Source: Eubacterium ramulus | GTDB taxonomy: Bacteria; Bacillota; Clostridia; Lachnospirales; Lachnospiraceae | Length of the DNA: 45,174 nucleotides | Reading direction: 5' to 3' | Assembly (NCBI RefSeq): GCF_003122485.1 | Contig: NZ_JRFU01000104.1 | Coordinates: 1 to 45,174, forward strand | Part shown: positions 33,739 through 43,254 of the stretch, piece after piece | Layout of the letters: every line of letters begins with the position of its first letter | How positions within the stretch are numbered: position 1 is the first letter of the stretch | The notes under the pieces: model-generated | The model's input: only the letters and a program-made list of their open reading frames with translations | Told to the model about the DNA's origin: nothing | Database searches by the model: none | Program-made: the position numbers and the translations under genes

Positions 33739-33767
33739 AAAAAAGCACCATCAGACAGACAGTGCAC
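33739..33767 (-). terminator. Riboswitch expression platform: intrinsic terminator
   Basis: On minus, GCAC(T) pairs with (G)GTGC around a 13-base loop and leads into six T's, starting 12 bases after the aptamer. The stem is short, as fits a switchable terminator. Confidence 0.6.
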
Positions 33768-33779
33768 CTCATTTTATGC

Positions 33780-33843
33780 AACTGGCTGCCATTTTACAGG
33801 CCCTGTAGATTTGCGTCCCAGACTTTCATCTGGTTTGCCAATT
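33780..33843 (-). promoter_or_regulatory. c-di-GMP-I (GEMM-I) riboswitch aptamer
   Basis: Read on minus: AATTGGC (P1), the conserved AAACC, a six-pair P2 CCAGAT/GTCTGG closed by a GAAA tetraloop (33818-33833), the signature GGGACGCAAA, then CTACAGGG, CCTGTAAAATGG and CAGCCAGTT, whose GCCAGTT (33780-33786) closes P1 with AATTGGC (33837-33843). These are the diagnostic parts of class I c-di-GMP aptamers, including GNRA tetraloop and receptor side. A TATAAT box on minus (33849-33854) places the transcript start at P1. It controls the operon whose last gene degrades c-di-GMP. Confidence 0.93.
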
Positions 33844-33922
33844 TCCTTATTATAGCTTTTAAACTTATGCAAAAAAACTGGTTTTATTATACTATAGCGC
33901 TCTACTGTACACAAGAAAAACA

Positions 33923-34147
33923 TTACCGTTTTAACGCCCGAAAACAAAAAAAGAACAGCTGATACATATACTCGAACTGTTCTTCTACTTCCGAAGTCCT
34001 AACTTTCTCTTCCTCGCCGATCAGATTCGCATATTCAAAAATCTGTTCTTTTACATCTGTTGGAAATTCTATATCTCTATGCTCTGCCTGAGCGATCCGT
34101 TCCTGCGTATATTCCTGCATTTTCTGCGTTTCTTTTCCTGTTATCAT
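33923..34147 (-). pseudogene. Unrecognised C-terminal fragment
   Basis: A frame of about 74 residues: MITGKETQKMQEYTQERIAQ, then EHRDIEFPTDVKEQIFEYAN and ...EEQFEYMYQLFF. It is helical and acidic and ends in a hydrophobic tail. It directly adjoins the IS1380 fragment, so it is likely the tail of a gene interrupted by it. I do not recognise the family. Confidence 0.3.
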
Positions 34148-34374
34148 ATTTCCCGCCAATATATCATCTGGAGCAGGTTTTCCTGATCCGTGTGATATCT
34201 GAATAATGCAGAATCATTGGTCTTGAAAGATTTGACAAAAAGCTTATCCATACCAAGTTTGCTTACGAATTCTTTGATAAGAAGTAAGCCTGCATCGGAG
34301 GATAAATCTCCTCCATCAAAATTTATTTTAATCTGTCTATTGCTTTCTAAGGCTAAGGTGTTTACAATACTCAT
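34144..34374 (-). pseudogene. IS1380-family transposase, N-terminal fragment
   Basis: Begins MSIVNTLALESNRQIKINFD then GGDLSSDAGLLLIKEFVSKL and YHTDQENLLQMIY, the N-terminus of IS1380 transposases (the first catalytic Asp region). Only about 75 residues of the usual 430 remain before the frame enters unrelated sequence at YWREI. The ribosome site AAAGGGG precedes ATG. It is dead. Confidence 0.85.
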
Positions 34375-34591
34375 AAAGGGCCCCTTTGGGTTATTTTTTA
34401 AGATTCGACACCTTAATTTTACCACAAATGGATGCTCTTTTTTCATTCGCCTGATAGGCGAAAAGCAATATTCAGTTAAAATATAGAAACTATATGGTTT
34501 TCAGCCACTTTTACGGCTGTGCCGTGAATAATCTAGGCTACTTATAATATCCCTACATTTTCATTCACGTTTTAGGAAGAAAGGATTACAT

Positions 34592-35203
34592 ATGCCTTCA
34601 TATCACATTTTTTCAGCTACAACCACACAGGTACCATATTTATACCAGAATTTTATCATCCCCTATTTTCCTGCAAAGGAAGTAAAACCATTAAAAAATA
34701 TCCTTCGCATGATGGATACGAAACTTTATAGAGTCCTCTGCATCACTTCCGATCAGCGTAGTTTTCCCTTAAAAAATAACGAATCTAATGTTGAAGGGGT
34801 TGCATTTCTTACTACCTGCCCGGATGCTGATTTTTATCTATTAGATTATCTGGCAGTGCATTCTACCGCCCGTTCCAAGGGTTGGGGAAGCCTTCTTTTA
34901 AATGAATGTGGGCGTTTTACAGATGGTCTACCTGTTATTATAGAGACGGAATCCATTGAAACAGCCAAAAATGACTTACAGCGCTGTCAACGGATAAATC
35001 GTAATCGTTTTTATACCAAAAACGGAGCGCAGCCGACCGGCATACGCTCCTGCATTTTTGATACAATATATGATAACTGGATTCTTTCTCAGACTCCTTC
35101 TGAACTGACGCAGGAAGAACTTCATGACCGCCTGCGCAAACTGTACCATTTTATGGTTCCGGATATTAACTTATACGAAAAATCTATAAAGATTCCTTAT
35201 TAA
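34592..35203 (+). CDS. GNAT-family N-acetyltransferase
   Basis: A 203-residue cytoplasmic protein with a GNAT core: strand LLDYLAVHSTARSKGWGSLL carries the acetyl-CoA pyrophosphate loop (R-x-x-G-x-G type, here RSKGWGS). The N-terminal half matches small GNAT proteins with ITSDQRSFPL.  C-terminal third (VPDINLYEKSIKIPY) is not diagnostic. Ribosome site AAAGGATTACAT; promoter-like TATAAT at about 34543. It is the only plus-strand gene in this part. The substrate is unknown. Confidence 0.82.
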   Translation: MPSYHIFSATTTQVPYLYQNFIIPYFPAKEVKPLKNILRMMDTKLYRVLCITSDQRSFPLKNNESNVEGVAFLTTCPDADFYLLDYLAVHSTARSKGWGSLLLNECGRFTDGLPVIIETESIETAKNDLQRCQRINRNRFYTKNGAQPTGIRSCIFDTIYDNWILSQTPSELTQEELHDRLRKLYHFMVPDINLYEKSIKIPY

Positions 35204-35248
35204 TACCAACATTTTTATTCCTATATGAGAATATATTAGCATATACGT

Positions 35249-36709
35249 TTACATACATTCGTGTATATTTTTATATAGCGTAAAACCTTTATCCAATACC
35301 GATTCATCAAAATCAAACACCGATTCATGATGCAATCCTCTGATTCTGGTTCCCAAAAGCATATAAACTGCTTTTCCGCTCTGCTGTTCTACCATATCCA
35401 TAAACACAGCTCCATCGTCGCTGGCCCCAAAATCCTTCGTCAACATATAATCCAAAAAACAGCCAGTCGATTTCGCCACCGCCAGTACTTTCTGACTAAG
35501 CGCTTCATCACTAGCAGCACTGACGCTCTCTCCCTGAAACTGCACTTCATATGTAACACCATACTCTTTTGCTGCCCGCTCAATACAGGAAAGTGCCTGT
35601 TCCTTCATATAAGTATTCAGTTCTCCCGTTTCGCCTCTTGTCTCCACGATCATTTTTGCGTGAGCAGGAATCGTATTACGGGCTTCTCCGGCTTCCATTT
35701 TTCCCACATTCAATCGTGTGATTCCTGTTTTCGGTCGTGGAAATACCTGCATATCCATGGTGGCCTTCGCTGCTGCCAATAAAGCATTACGTCCCCGCTC
35801 TGGTGCCAATCCCGCATGAGCACTTTTTCCAGTAAAAGTCACATCAAACTTGCTGGTAGCAAGAAAACCCTTCGCTCCTGCCACAAAAGTATCTTCCGGT
35901 GCAAATCCGATATGACAGCAATACAATTCATCTATTTTGCCAAAATTCCACTGATGTCGGAAAGCAAAGGCACCGCGCACGCCTTCTTCCGCCGGTTGAA
36001 AAATAAACATATATCGACCGCAGATTCTTCCTGCAACTGAACCTGATAAATCTGCTATCGTTTCATTAAATTTAGATACATTTCCATTTGATATTGCCTC
36101 ACCAGCCGACGTTCTGTCCACACAATCTATTGATCTTCCATGTTGTTTTACTTGATTTTCCACACAATGTTCTAAATTTCCATGTTGCTTCTGCTTCACC
36201 TGTTCTGCCAGATACTCTGCAAAAGTCAGCCCCAATGCCATATGTCCATCATGCCCGCAAGCATGACAAACACCCTGATATTGCGAAACAAACTGCTCCT
36301 TCACCGGCACTCTGTCGACATCCATACTTTCTGCCACAGTCAACGCATCCATATCAAACCGAAAAGCCTTCGTCTTTCCTTCCCGCTTTGTATCCAAAAT
36401 TGCCACAATTCCGGTACGATGATCCATCCGCGTTATCCATGTTGCCACTTTATCTTTCGCTATTCCCTGTTCTATTGCCAGCTTCACCGCCCGCTGCTCC
36501 CAGAGAGCTGTTTCCTCCTCCGTTGGTGGATCCATACGTTTCTCATCCTTCAAAATCTCCCTGCCAACAAGAACCTTAAAACCAGCCTTCTCCAGATGCT
36601 CCGCAATAAAAATCGTTGCAAAAAAAGTCAGCCAGCCCGGTTCCGGATATTTATGAAATAATCTACGATATACAACCGTCCTTCTCTCCCACGCATCCAT
36701 TTTCTCCAT
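35249..36709 (-). CDS. M20D amidohydrolase, AbgA-like, with an inserted low-complexity segment
   Basis: About 486 residues. It resembles p-aminobenzoyl-glutamate hydrolase subunit A and other M20D amidohydrolases: VYRRLFHKYPEPGWLTFFAT, the metal motif CHACGHDGHMALGL, FQPAEEGVRGAFAF, HIGFAPEDTF and the dimerisation domain with TFTGKSAHAGLAPERGRNAL, ending HHESVFDFDES. AbgA is about 436 residues; the excess is an insertion at about 190-245 between the metal motif and the FQPAEEG strand. It holds two similar runs, QVKQKQHG and QVKQHG, and Cys/Asn/Ser-rich filler. Active-site residues are intact. The ATG at 36709 is the better of several close starts. Confidence 0.85.
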   Translation of the reverse strand: MEKMDAWERRTVVYRRLFHKYPEPGWLTFFATIFIAEHLEKAGFKVLVGREILKDEKRMDPPTEEETALWEQRAVKLAIEQGIAKDKVATWITRMDHRTGIVAILDTKREGKTKAFRFDMDALTVAESMDVDRVPVKEQFVSQYQGVCHACGHDGHMALGLTFAEYLAEQVKQKQHGNLEHCVENQVKQHGRSIDCVDRTSAGEAISNGNVSKFNETIADLSGSVAGRICGRYMFIFQPAEEGVRGAFAFRHQWNFGKIDELYCCHIGFAPEDTFVAGAKGFLATSKFDVTFTGKSAHAGLAPERGRNALLAAAKATMDMQVFPRPKTGITRLNVGKMEAGEARNTIPAHAKMIVETRGETGELNTYMKEQALSCIERAAKEYGVTYEVQFQGESVSAASDEALSQKVLAVAKSTGCFLDYMLTKDFGASDDGAVFMDMVEQQSGKAVYMLLGTRIRGLHHESVFDFDESVLDKGFTLYKNIHECM

Positions 36710-36773
36710 TGATTTTCTCACTTTCTACTAAAAGTTCATCTTGCTTGAACAAACATGTCATAACTGAGAAGCG

Positions 36774-37026
36774 AATTTTCAGAATCGCAATAACACACGA
36801 TCAATAACTGCAATGCAAAATTTCAGAATCACAATGGTACACAATCAATAACTGGGATTCAAAATTTCAGTATTTTTTCTCAAGGAGCGATTGCTGGCGA
36901 CTGAGACAAAATCCTGAAATTTTGTTCACAACTTTACGTTCAAAATCCCCCATTCTGAAATTTTGTTCACTACCTTCCGTTCAAAACATTACAAATTCTG
37001 AAATTTCGTTCACTACCTCCCGTTAA
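36774..37026. repeat. Intergenic array of direct and inverted repeats
   Basis: The 310-bp gap between pepD and the amidohydrolase has two copies of a 40-base unit (TTTCAGAATC.CAAT...ACAC.ATCAATAACTG at about 36777 and 36821) plus a third partial TTTCAG at 36865, then three copies of the inverted form, CTGAAATTTTGTTCAC..C.T..CGTT at about 36914, 36955 and 36999. All share the core AAATTTCAG or its complement, so three point right and three left. It could fold into large hairpins or bind a regulator. No gene fits. Confidence 0.6.
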
Positions 37027-37033
37027 GCCACAA

Positions 37034-38482
37034 CTATTTCAACTTCTTCAACACCGCCAGCGTCAACGCCCAATTCCGTTTCACCGAAGAAACACTAATA
37101 CTCTCTCTGGTCGTATGAATATCATTGATCTGCGGTCCATAAGAAATACAATCCAGTCCCGGCAGTTTTTCACTGAAAATACCGCACTCCACTCCGGCAT
37201 GAATCGCCTCCGTCTCTGGCTTTTTACCTGTAATCTCCTCGTAAGTCTCGATCATCAACGGACGAATCGCGGAATCTTCCTGATACTCCCATGCCGGATA
37301 CACACCGGAAATTCTACAATATCCACCAAACGCTTTTGTCAAATGCTCCATCTGGCTCATGAGCCACTCTTTCTCACTGGTCACACTGCTTCGAACAGAA
37401 AATGTCATGGAAATCTCATCCTCTGCCTGCTCTAAAGTTCCCATATTCAGTGAAGTCTGTACACTGTCCGGGAACTCCGGAATCCGTTTCTGCACACCGT
37501 TTGGCAGATGGATCAGCAGCGCCATCAGTTTCTGCGCTGTCTCTTTATCCAACGCTTCGTACTCCCCATACTCTTTTTTCTCTACATAAATGTGCAAATC
37601 TGGATCTGTAAAGTGATGTTCCTTTTTCAAAATTGTCTCAAACGCAGAAACTGCATCTTCAAATGCCGCAATATCTTCTTCTGGAACCACCAGAACCGCA
37701 TCACACTGTTTTGCAATAGCATTTTCCTTCTCTCCACCATTTGCAGAAACGATAGACAAACCTGTTTTTTCCATACAATAAGCTAAGAAACGACCAAATG
37801 CCTTATTTGCATTGGCACGCTCTTTATCAATCTCCATACCGGAATGACCGCCCATCAGTCCGTCTATATGCCAATCATACATCTGACCAGACACAGTCTC
37901 TTTTTTAACCGGTAAACAGCAAGCCACCGTAGCCGCACCAGCGCATCCGATCAGGAAAATACCGTCATTTTCAGAATCCATATTCATCAGGATTTTTCCC
38001 GTCAGGTCAGAGGCATCCAGTGCCGTTGCCCCTGTCAGTCCGACTTCCTCTCCTACCGTAAATACAGCTTCCAGAGCCGGATGCGGAATGTCGTCTGCTG
38101 CCAGAATAGCCAGTGCGTAAGCCACTGCGATTCCATCATCCGCACCAAGAGATGTCCCCTTTGCCTGCACCCAGTCACCATCGATTTCCAGAAGCAGGCC
38201 GTCTTTTTCCAGATCCAGCGTACAGTCGGCATCTTTGACCGCTACCATATCCATGTGGCCCTGCAAGATTACTGTCGGTGCCTGCTCATACCCCGATGTG
38301 GCATCTTTCCAAATGATCACGTTACCACATGCTTCCTGACGGCATTTCAGACCATGTTCTTTTGCAAAATTTACACAGTAATCACTGATCTGCTGCGTAT
38401 TTCCGGATCCATGTGGAATACTGCAAATATCTTCAAAATACGAAAAAACTTCTTTCGGCTCCAAATTTTCTAACACTCTCAT
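37034..38482 (-). CDS. pepD: Aminoacyl-histidine dipeptidase (M20C, PepD)
   Basis: A 482-residue zinc dipeptidase. Metal-site motifs are clear: LQGHMDMVAV, the bridging Asp in SLGADDGIAVAYAL, VGEEVGLTGA, the Asp in NMDSE and the late ECGIFSEKLPG ... GPQIND IHTTRE. The lid domain covers about 185-395. It cleaves Xaa-His and other dipeptides in the cytoplasm. Ribosome site GGAAAGAGAG. The neighbouring M20D amidohydrolase downstream suggests a peptide-salvage neighbourhood, although a 310-bp repeat region separates them. Confidence 0.95.
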   Translation of the reverse strand: MRVLENLEPKEVFSYFEDICSIPHGSGNTQQISDYCVNFAKEHGLKCRQEACGNVIIWKDATSGYEQAPTVILQGHMDMVAVKDADCTLDLEKDGLLLEIDGDWVQAKGTSLGADDGIAVAYALAILAADDIPHPALEAVFTVGEEVGLTGATALDASDLTGKILMNMDSENDGIFLIGCAGAATVACCLPVKKETVSGQMYDWHIDGLMGGHSGMEIDKERANANKAFGRFLAYCMEKTGLSIVSANGGEKENAIAKQCDAVLVVPEEDIAAFEDAVSAFETILKKEHHFTDPDLHIYVEKKEYGEYEALDKETAQKLMALLIHLPNGVQKRIPEFPDSVQTSLNMGTLEQAEDEISMTFSVRSSVTSEKEWLMSQMEHLTKAFGGYCRISGVYPAWEYQEDSAIRPLMIETYEEITGKKPETEAIHAGVECGIFSEKLPGLDCISYGPQINDIHTTRESISVSSVKRNWALTLAVLKKLK

Positions 38483-38670
38483 TCTACTTCTCTCTTTCCA
38501 ATTTATTCAACTCTATATATCTATTTCACTTCAAAAATGCATTACCTTTTTCTACATAATATATTTCACTCCATATATTCCATAAGCACTCTTATCTGGC
38601 AAAAGGTACTCTTATTCATACACATTCTGTTTTTAAACTAACACTAGTAGTCTTTTTTCACAATAAGTCA

Positions 38671-38695
38671 GAGCCATGCAACAATGACATGGCTC
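38671..38695. terminator. Hairpin after the NSS transporter
   Basis: GAGCCATG and CATGGCTC around a nine-base loop, 10-35 bases past the transporter stop on minus. There is no adjacent T-run on minus, so termination is likely but not certain. Confidence 0.5.
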
Positions 38696-38705
38696 CAAAA
38701 CTTCA

Positions 38706-40172
38706 CTATTTTTCTTTTTTCTTTAAAGAAGACAGGGTAAAAATTGTGATCAACAGTGCTGCCGCAAATGCCATCCAGCCTGCCAAAACCTTCGGTCCCA
38801 TCTTCGCAAATGTGTCATAGTATCCCTTCAGATATACCACAACAATGATTGCCGGAAGGATATAGGTCATATAAAACTGAAGTTTGTTGGAAATCTTCAT
38901 ACCTTTTCCCTCGTTTGCTTCCTTGCGGAAATTGTCCCAGCCCCATCCATTTTTCTTTACACAGAACAGGACAAAAATCATACTTCCAAGTGGAAGTAGG
39001 TTATAGGATACCAGAAAATCTTCCAGATCCATCACGGAAGTTCCTGCCCCCATCGGCTGGAAACCGGATAACAGGTTAAATCCAAGTACCGCCGGCAGAG
39101 ACAGTGCGATAATAAGCACAATATTGAACACAACTGCTTTTTTTCTGCTCCAGCCGCCCATATCCATATAAAAGGATATGATATTTTCAAATACGGCAAT
39201 GATGGTAGACAGCGCCGCAAAGGACATAAAGATGAAGAAACAGGTTCCCCATACTCTGCCGCCTGCCATGTTGTTAAATACGTTTGGTAAGGTGATAAAC
39301 AGCAGGGACGGACCTGCATCCGGCTGTACACCATATGCAAAACATGCCGGAATAATGATAAATCCTGCCATTAATGCAACAAACGTATCCAGAATAACAA
39401 TATTTTTTGCCTCGCCCGGAATGGAATGCTCCCGCTTCTGGTAGCTTCCGAAAATTTCCATGGCACCGATACCAACACTCAATGTAAAGAATGAATGCGT
39501 CATGGCGTCAAATACTACGGCTCCAAGACCACGACTCTTGATGGCATCCAGATTCGGCACCAGATAGAATTTTACACCTTCCATGGCGTTTGGCAACACC
39601 AGAGAATGAATCGCCAGAATGACAATCAACACGATCAGAATACTCATCATGACTTTCATGATTTTTTCCATACCGCCCTGCAAGCCAAGTGCACAGATTC
39701 CAAAAGCAATCAAAACCGCCAGAATCATCCAGCCAACCATCGTTCCCGGAGAAGCCAGCATATCGGAAAATGCTGCTCCAACTTCATCTGCAGACATGGT
39801 TGTCAGTTTTCCGCTGGCGCTGCGGTAAATGTAAAACAGCATCCATCCGCCGACCATGGTGTAAAACATCATCAGCAGATAGTTTCCGAAAATAGAAAAC
39901 CATTTAAAATGATGCCATTTGGTTCCTGCCGGTTCTAATTTTTCATATGCCTTAGATGCTCCTAAGCGGCTTCCTCGTCCAACCGCAAACTCACTGATCA
40001 GGATCGGCAAACCAAGAATTGCCAAAAATACCAGATAGATCAGAATGAAAGCCGCGCCGCCGTTCTGACCACAGATATAGGGAAATTTCCACACATTTCC
40101 CAGTCCGACCGCGCACCCGGCAGACACAAGTATGAATCCCAATCGGGACCCGAATTTATCTCTTTCCTTCAT
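38706..40172 (-). CDS. NSS-family sodium-dependent amino acid/neurotransmitter-type symporter
   Basis: A 488-residue LeuT-fold carrier with 11-12 helices. TM1 contains the Na+/substrate-site signature SAGCAVGLGNVWKFPYICGQ NGG; TM6-like SFFTLSVGIGAMEIFGSYQ and TM8-like CFFIFMSFAALSTIIAVFEN are also typical. It would bring in an amino acid or related amine with Na+. The start overlaps the end of the upstream acetyltransferase by 17 bases, so the two genes form a pair. A likely link to peptide use comes from pepD downstream; substrate unknown. Confidence 0.93.
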   Translation of the reverse strand: MKERDKFGSRLGFILVSAGCAVGLGNVWKFPYICGQNGGAAFILIYLVFLAILGLPILISEFAVGRGSRLGASKAYEKLEPAGTKWHHFKWFSIFGNYLLMMFYTMVGGWMLFYIYRSASGKLTTMSADEVGAAFSDMLASPGTMVGWMILAVLIAFGICALGLQGGMEKIMKVMMSILIVLIVILAIHSLVLPNAMEGVKFYLVPNLDAIKSRGLGAVVFDAMTHSFFTLSVGIGAMEIFGSYQKREHSIPGEAKNIVILDTFVALMAGFIIIPACFAYGVQPDAGPSLLFITLPNVFNNMAGGRVWGTCFFIFMSFAALSTIIAVFENIISFYMDMGGWSRKKAVVFNIVLIIALSLPAVLGFNLLSGFQPMGAGTSVMDLEDFLVSYNLLPLGSMIFVLFCVKKNGWGWDNFRKEANEGKGMKISNKLQFYMTYILPAIIVVVYLKGYYDTFAKMGPKVLAGWMAFAAALLITIFTLSSLKKKEK

Positions 40173-40593
40173 AGTAAAAAGCCCTCTCTTTTTTATTCAT
40201 CATTTCTTCCCACTCTCTGGGCAATGGATATTTCAGAACATAGGCACAGGAAACCTCCCCCTGTACGGTCGTCTGTTCTTCCTGCGCGATCACATAAAAA
40301 CCATAACGCTTGTATCGCTCGATATCCATCAAATTTCTGGCGCTGAGTCTGACATACATGGACCGACAGCCACTGCACCAGCATTTATACTGGATAAACT
40401 GCAGTATCGCATCCAGATAACGGTAGTCCAGACACTTCTGCTCCAGATGAATCCGCCTGATCCAGAACTGTTCACAGACCTGTCCCGTCTCATCGAATTT
40501 CTGTTGATAGGAAAATTCTGCTGCTTTTGTACTGTTGTCCAGCACTTCATAAAAAACTTCCGAATTTTCCTCCTTTTTGCGCTCATATCTCAT
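40156..40593 (-). CDS. Small GNAT-like acetyltransferase, coupled to the NSS transporter
   Basis: A 145-residue cytoplasmic protein. The second half has the GNAT layout: strand IRRIHLEQKCLDYRYLDAIL, then VRLSARNLMDIERYKRYGFY with the 'YKRYGF' end-of-fold motif. The acetyl-CoA loop is weak, lacking R-x-x-G-x-G. Its start has a GGAGG 12 bases away and it overlaps the transporter start. Either an atypical enzyme or a degenerate one. Substrate unknown. Confidence 0.7.
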   Translation of the reverse strand: MRYERKKEENSEVFYEVLDNSTKAAEFSYQQKFDETGQVCEQFWIRRIHLEQKCLDYRYLDAILQFIQYKCWCSGCRSMYVRLSARNLMDIERYKRYGFYVIAQEEQTTVQGEVSCAYVLKYPLPREWEEMMNKKERAFYYEGKR

Positions 40594-40678
40594 TCCTGCG
40601 TTTTGCCTCCATTATCTCAGTTGGAATTGAGACTCCCACTTTTACAAGCGGTGAGTATTTTACAAATTATAGCATGTA

Positions 40679-41791
40679 CTATAACTGCATAATGATCTCT
40701 CTTGCTTTTTCCTCAGAGATTGGAGATGCATAAACATTCTCACCGAAGGTTGCGATGGCACCGATGCCATCCTGAATGACAAAACGCAATTTCCCGTCAC
40801 GTACTTTTTTGTCTGTATACAGTTTCTTCACCAGTGCTTCCCGGTCGATATATTCCGGAATCTCTGTTGGCAATTTTGCGCGTTTCAGCAATGCGATCAC
40901 ACGCTCAGCATCTGCTTCTGACAAATATCCCATGTTCTGTGCCAGACGCGCCTCAGCCACCAGACCGATAGAAACTGCCTCACCATGCAGCAGGCGATAA
41001 TCGCTGACGGTCTCCACCGCACGTCCCACGGTATGTCCAAGATTTAACACTTCGCGCAATCCAAGCTCGCGTTCATCCTGCATAACTACATGATATTTGA
41101 TGCTACAGTTTTTCTCTGCGATATGCTCACATGCTTCCTGATCAAGCTCCAGGATTTCATCCATATGCGCTTCCAGATAATCGAAAAATGCTGCATCAGC
41201 CAGACACGCATGCTTGATGGTCTCTGCCAGTCCGCTGTAAATCTCGCGCTGTGGCAATGTTTTCCAGGTATCCAGATCCAGATATACTTTTTTCGGCTGA
41301 TTGATCAGTCCGATCAGATTTGTTGCCAGCGGGGTATCTACTGCAGTCTTGCCACCCACGGAAGCATCTGCTGCTGCCAACAGACTGGTTGCATAATTAA
41401 TAAACGGTACTCCTCTGCCATAAGTACCTGCGATAAATCCTGCCAGATCGGTAACAACACCACCACCTACTGCCAGAATACAGCAGTCGCGGCGATAGCC
41501 TTTTTCCAGCATCGCATCCTCGATCATCGCCTTTGTCTGGCGTGTCTTACTTTTTTCTCCTGCCGGGAACACGAAAACATCGGTCTGATATCCGGCATCC
41601 AGCAATTTCTGTTCCAATGGACGTGCATACAACGGTTCCACATTGCTGTCTGTGATAATCGCAAATTTATGAAGTTTTCCAACCAGACCGTTTGCCAGAT
41701 CCGCTACGACGAGATCCAGAAGTCCATGTCCGATCTCAATCTCATAGGAATCATCCACTACTTTTTTTAATTCCACCTCAAATTTAGGCAT
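40679..41791 (-). CDS. aroB: 3-dehydroquinate synthase (AroB)
   Basis: A 370-residue enzyme of the shikimate pathway that converts DAHP to 3-dehydroquinate using NAD+ and a divalent metal. Motifs: TDSNVEPLYA, FPAGEKSKT, LAVGGGVVTDLAGFIAGTYG RG, TSLLAAADASVGGKTAVD, and metal ligands in GLAETIKHA, LGHTVGRAVE and HGEAVSIG. The track-length ORF starts at 41872, but the ATG at 41791 has a GGGAGAGG ribosome site and begins family-like sequence (MPKFEVELKKV). It stands alone, with no other aro gene adjacent. Confidence 0.96.
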   Translation of the reverse strand: MPKFEVELKKVVDDSYEIEIGHGLLDLVVADLANGLVGKLHKFAIITDSNVEPLYARPLEQKLLDAGYQTDVFVFPAGEKSKTRQTKAMIEDAMLEKGYRRDCCILAVGGGVVTDLAGFIAGTYGRGVPFINYATSLLAAADASVGGKTAVDTPLATNLIGLINQPKKVYLDLDTWKTLPQREIYSGLAETIKHACLADAAFFDYLEAHMDEILELDQEACEHIAEKNCSIKYHVVMQDERELGLREVLNLGHTVGRAVETVSDYRLLHGEAVSIGLVAEARLAQNMGYLSEADAERVIALLKRAKLPTEIPEYIDREALVKKLYTDKKVRDGKLRFVIQDGIGAIATFGENVYASPISEEKAREIIMQL

Positions 41792-42239
41792 TCTTTTTCC
41801 TCTCCCAATCTTTTTTATACGCTCAGAATTACTATACTCTACACTTTGTTTCAGTCGGCATAAAACCATCATCTCTCAGACAATGTGCACCCACACAGAG
41901 CATTTCTGATAGGAATCATTCTGAACACACATTTTTATGTATTTTCACTGTGTCGCTATAAAAAGTCATCTTTTCATACATAATTACTTTTTATTGTACC
42001 TAATTTCCATCCGTTTGCCAACCTTAAAGTGAGAACTTTTCATTTCAACGCGCTTTTGGGCAAAAGTTTTTTCACTTAAGATGGTCCTTCTTTTTCTACT
42101 TACCGCTAGGCAAATTTTATTTTTTGTACTATACTAAATACATATACGAAAATATATATCTTATATAATCGTTTTAACTGGAAACAACTATGAATAAGGG
42201 GAAATGCCGTGTTTTTTACAAGCGCGGCAGACAGGAAAT
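41792..42239. other. Divergent intergenic region aroB/nfo with an imperfect inverted repeat
   Basis: About 450 bases with no gene. TTAAAGTGAGAACTTTT (42024-42040) is partly complementary to AAAAGTTTTTTCACTTAA (42062-42079), which may be a terminator-like or operator stem. AT-rich promoter-like sequence follows (TACTATACTAAATACATATA near 42127). Nothing riboswitch-like was recognised. Confidence 0.4.
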
Positions 42240-43100
42240 ATGTTGAAAATAGGTTCTCATGTGAGCATGTCCGGAAAAGACATGTTCTTAAATTCTGTCA
42301 GGGAAGCTGCCGGGTATGGAGCCCATACGTTCATGCTGTATACCGGGGCTCCACAGAATACCAGACGCAAACCGGTGGAAGAATTAAATATCGATGCCGG
42401 ATGGGAAGCCATGCATCAGTACGGCATGGAAGAATTCGTCGTACATGCGCCCTACATCATCAATCTGGCAAATACGGTAAAACCGGAAACGTTTCAGCTT
42501 GCCGTTGATTTTCTGACACTGGAAGTTCAGCGCACCGTTGCCATGAAAAGTCAGATTCTGATCCTGCATCCGGGAGCACATGTCGGTGCCGGTGTGGAAG
42601 CCGGAACAGCTCAGATCATCAAAGGATTAAATGAAGTGCTGGCAGAATCCGAAGGATGCTATATCGCACTGGAAACGATGGCAGGAAAAGGTTCCGAAAT
42701 CGGAAAAACCTTTGAAGAACTCGCTGCGATTTATGACGGAGTCTGTCATCCGGAACGTCTGCGTGTCTGTTTTGATACCTGCCATACACACGATGCAGGT
42801 TACGACATTATAAATGATTTTGACGGTGTAATCGAACAGTTTGACCGGATACTCGGAAAAGATCAGATTGCGGTATTTCATATCAATGACAGTAAAAATC
42901 CTTGTGGCTCACACAAAGACCGCCATGCAAATATCGGACAGGGTGAGATTGGTTTTGATGCACTGCACACCATTGTTCATCATCCGGATTTTGAAAACAT
43001 TCCGAAGATTCTGGAGACTCCATACTTAGTCGATCCGGAAAATCCGAAAAAAACGTATCCACCGTACAAGGAAGAAATTGTGCTGCTGCGCAGACCTTAA
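42240..43100 (+). CDS. nfo: Endonuclease IV (apurinic/apyrimidinic)
   Basis: A 286-residue TIM-barrel nuclease that incises DNA at abasic sites in base-excision repair. Trinuclear zinc ligands fit known motifs: [71 protein letters not shown] and ETPYLV. The longer ORF begins at 42204, but the ATG at 42240 has AGGAAAT and starts the family sequence ([13 protein letters not shown]). Confidence 0.95.
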   Translation: MLKIGSHVSMSGKDMFLNSVREAAGYGAHTFMLYTGAPQNTRRKPVEELNIDAGWEAMHQYGMEEFVVHAPYIINLANTVKPETFQLAVDFLTLEVQRTVAMKSQILILHPGAHVGAGVEAGTAQIIKGLNEVLAESEGCYIALETMAGKGSEIGKTFEELAAIYDGVCHPERLRVCFDTCHTHDAGYDIINDFDGVIEQFDRILGKDQIAVFHINDSKNPCGSHKDRHANIGQGEIGFDALHTIVHHPDFENIPKILETPYLVDPENPKKTYPPYKEEIVLLRRP

Positions 43101-43254
43101 ATTTTCATGCAAATAATTGCACCTATTTACTAACATACTCTATATGCCGGTAACCAGACTTTTATTTGCGCTTAACTTTTTGCTTAAACTTTTTTATTTT
43201 TTGCTTAACAAACTTATCTTTTTATTTATATTCAATAATTCATGGAGAAATACG

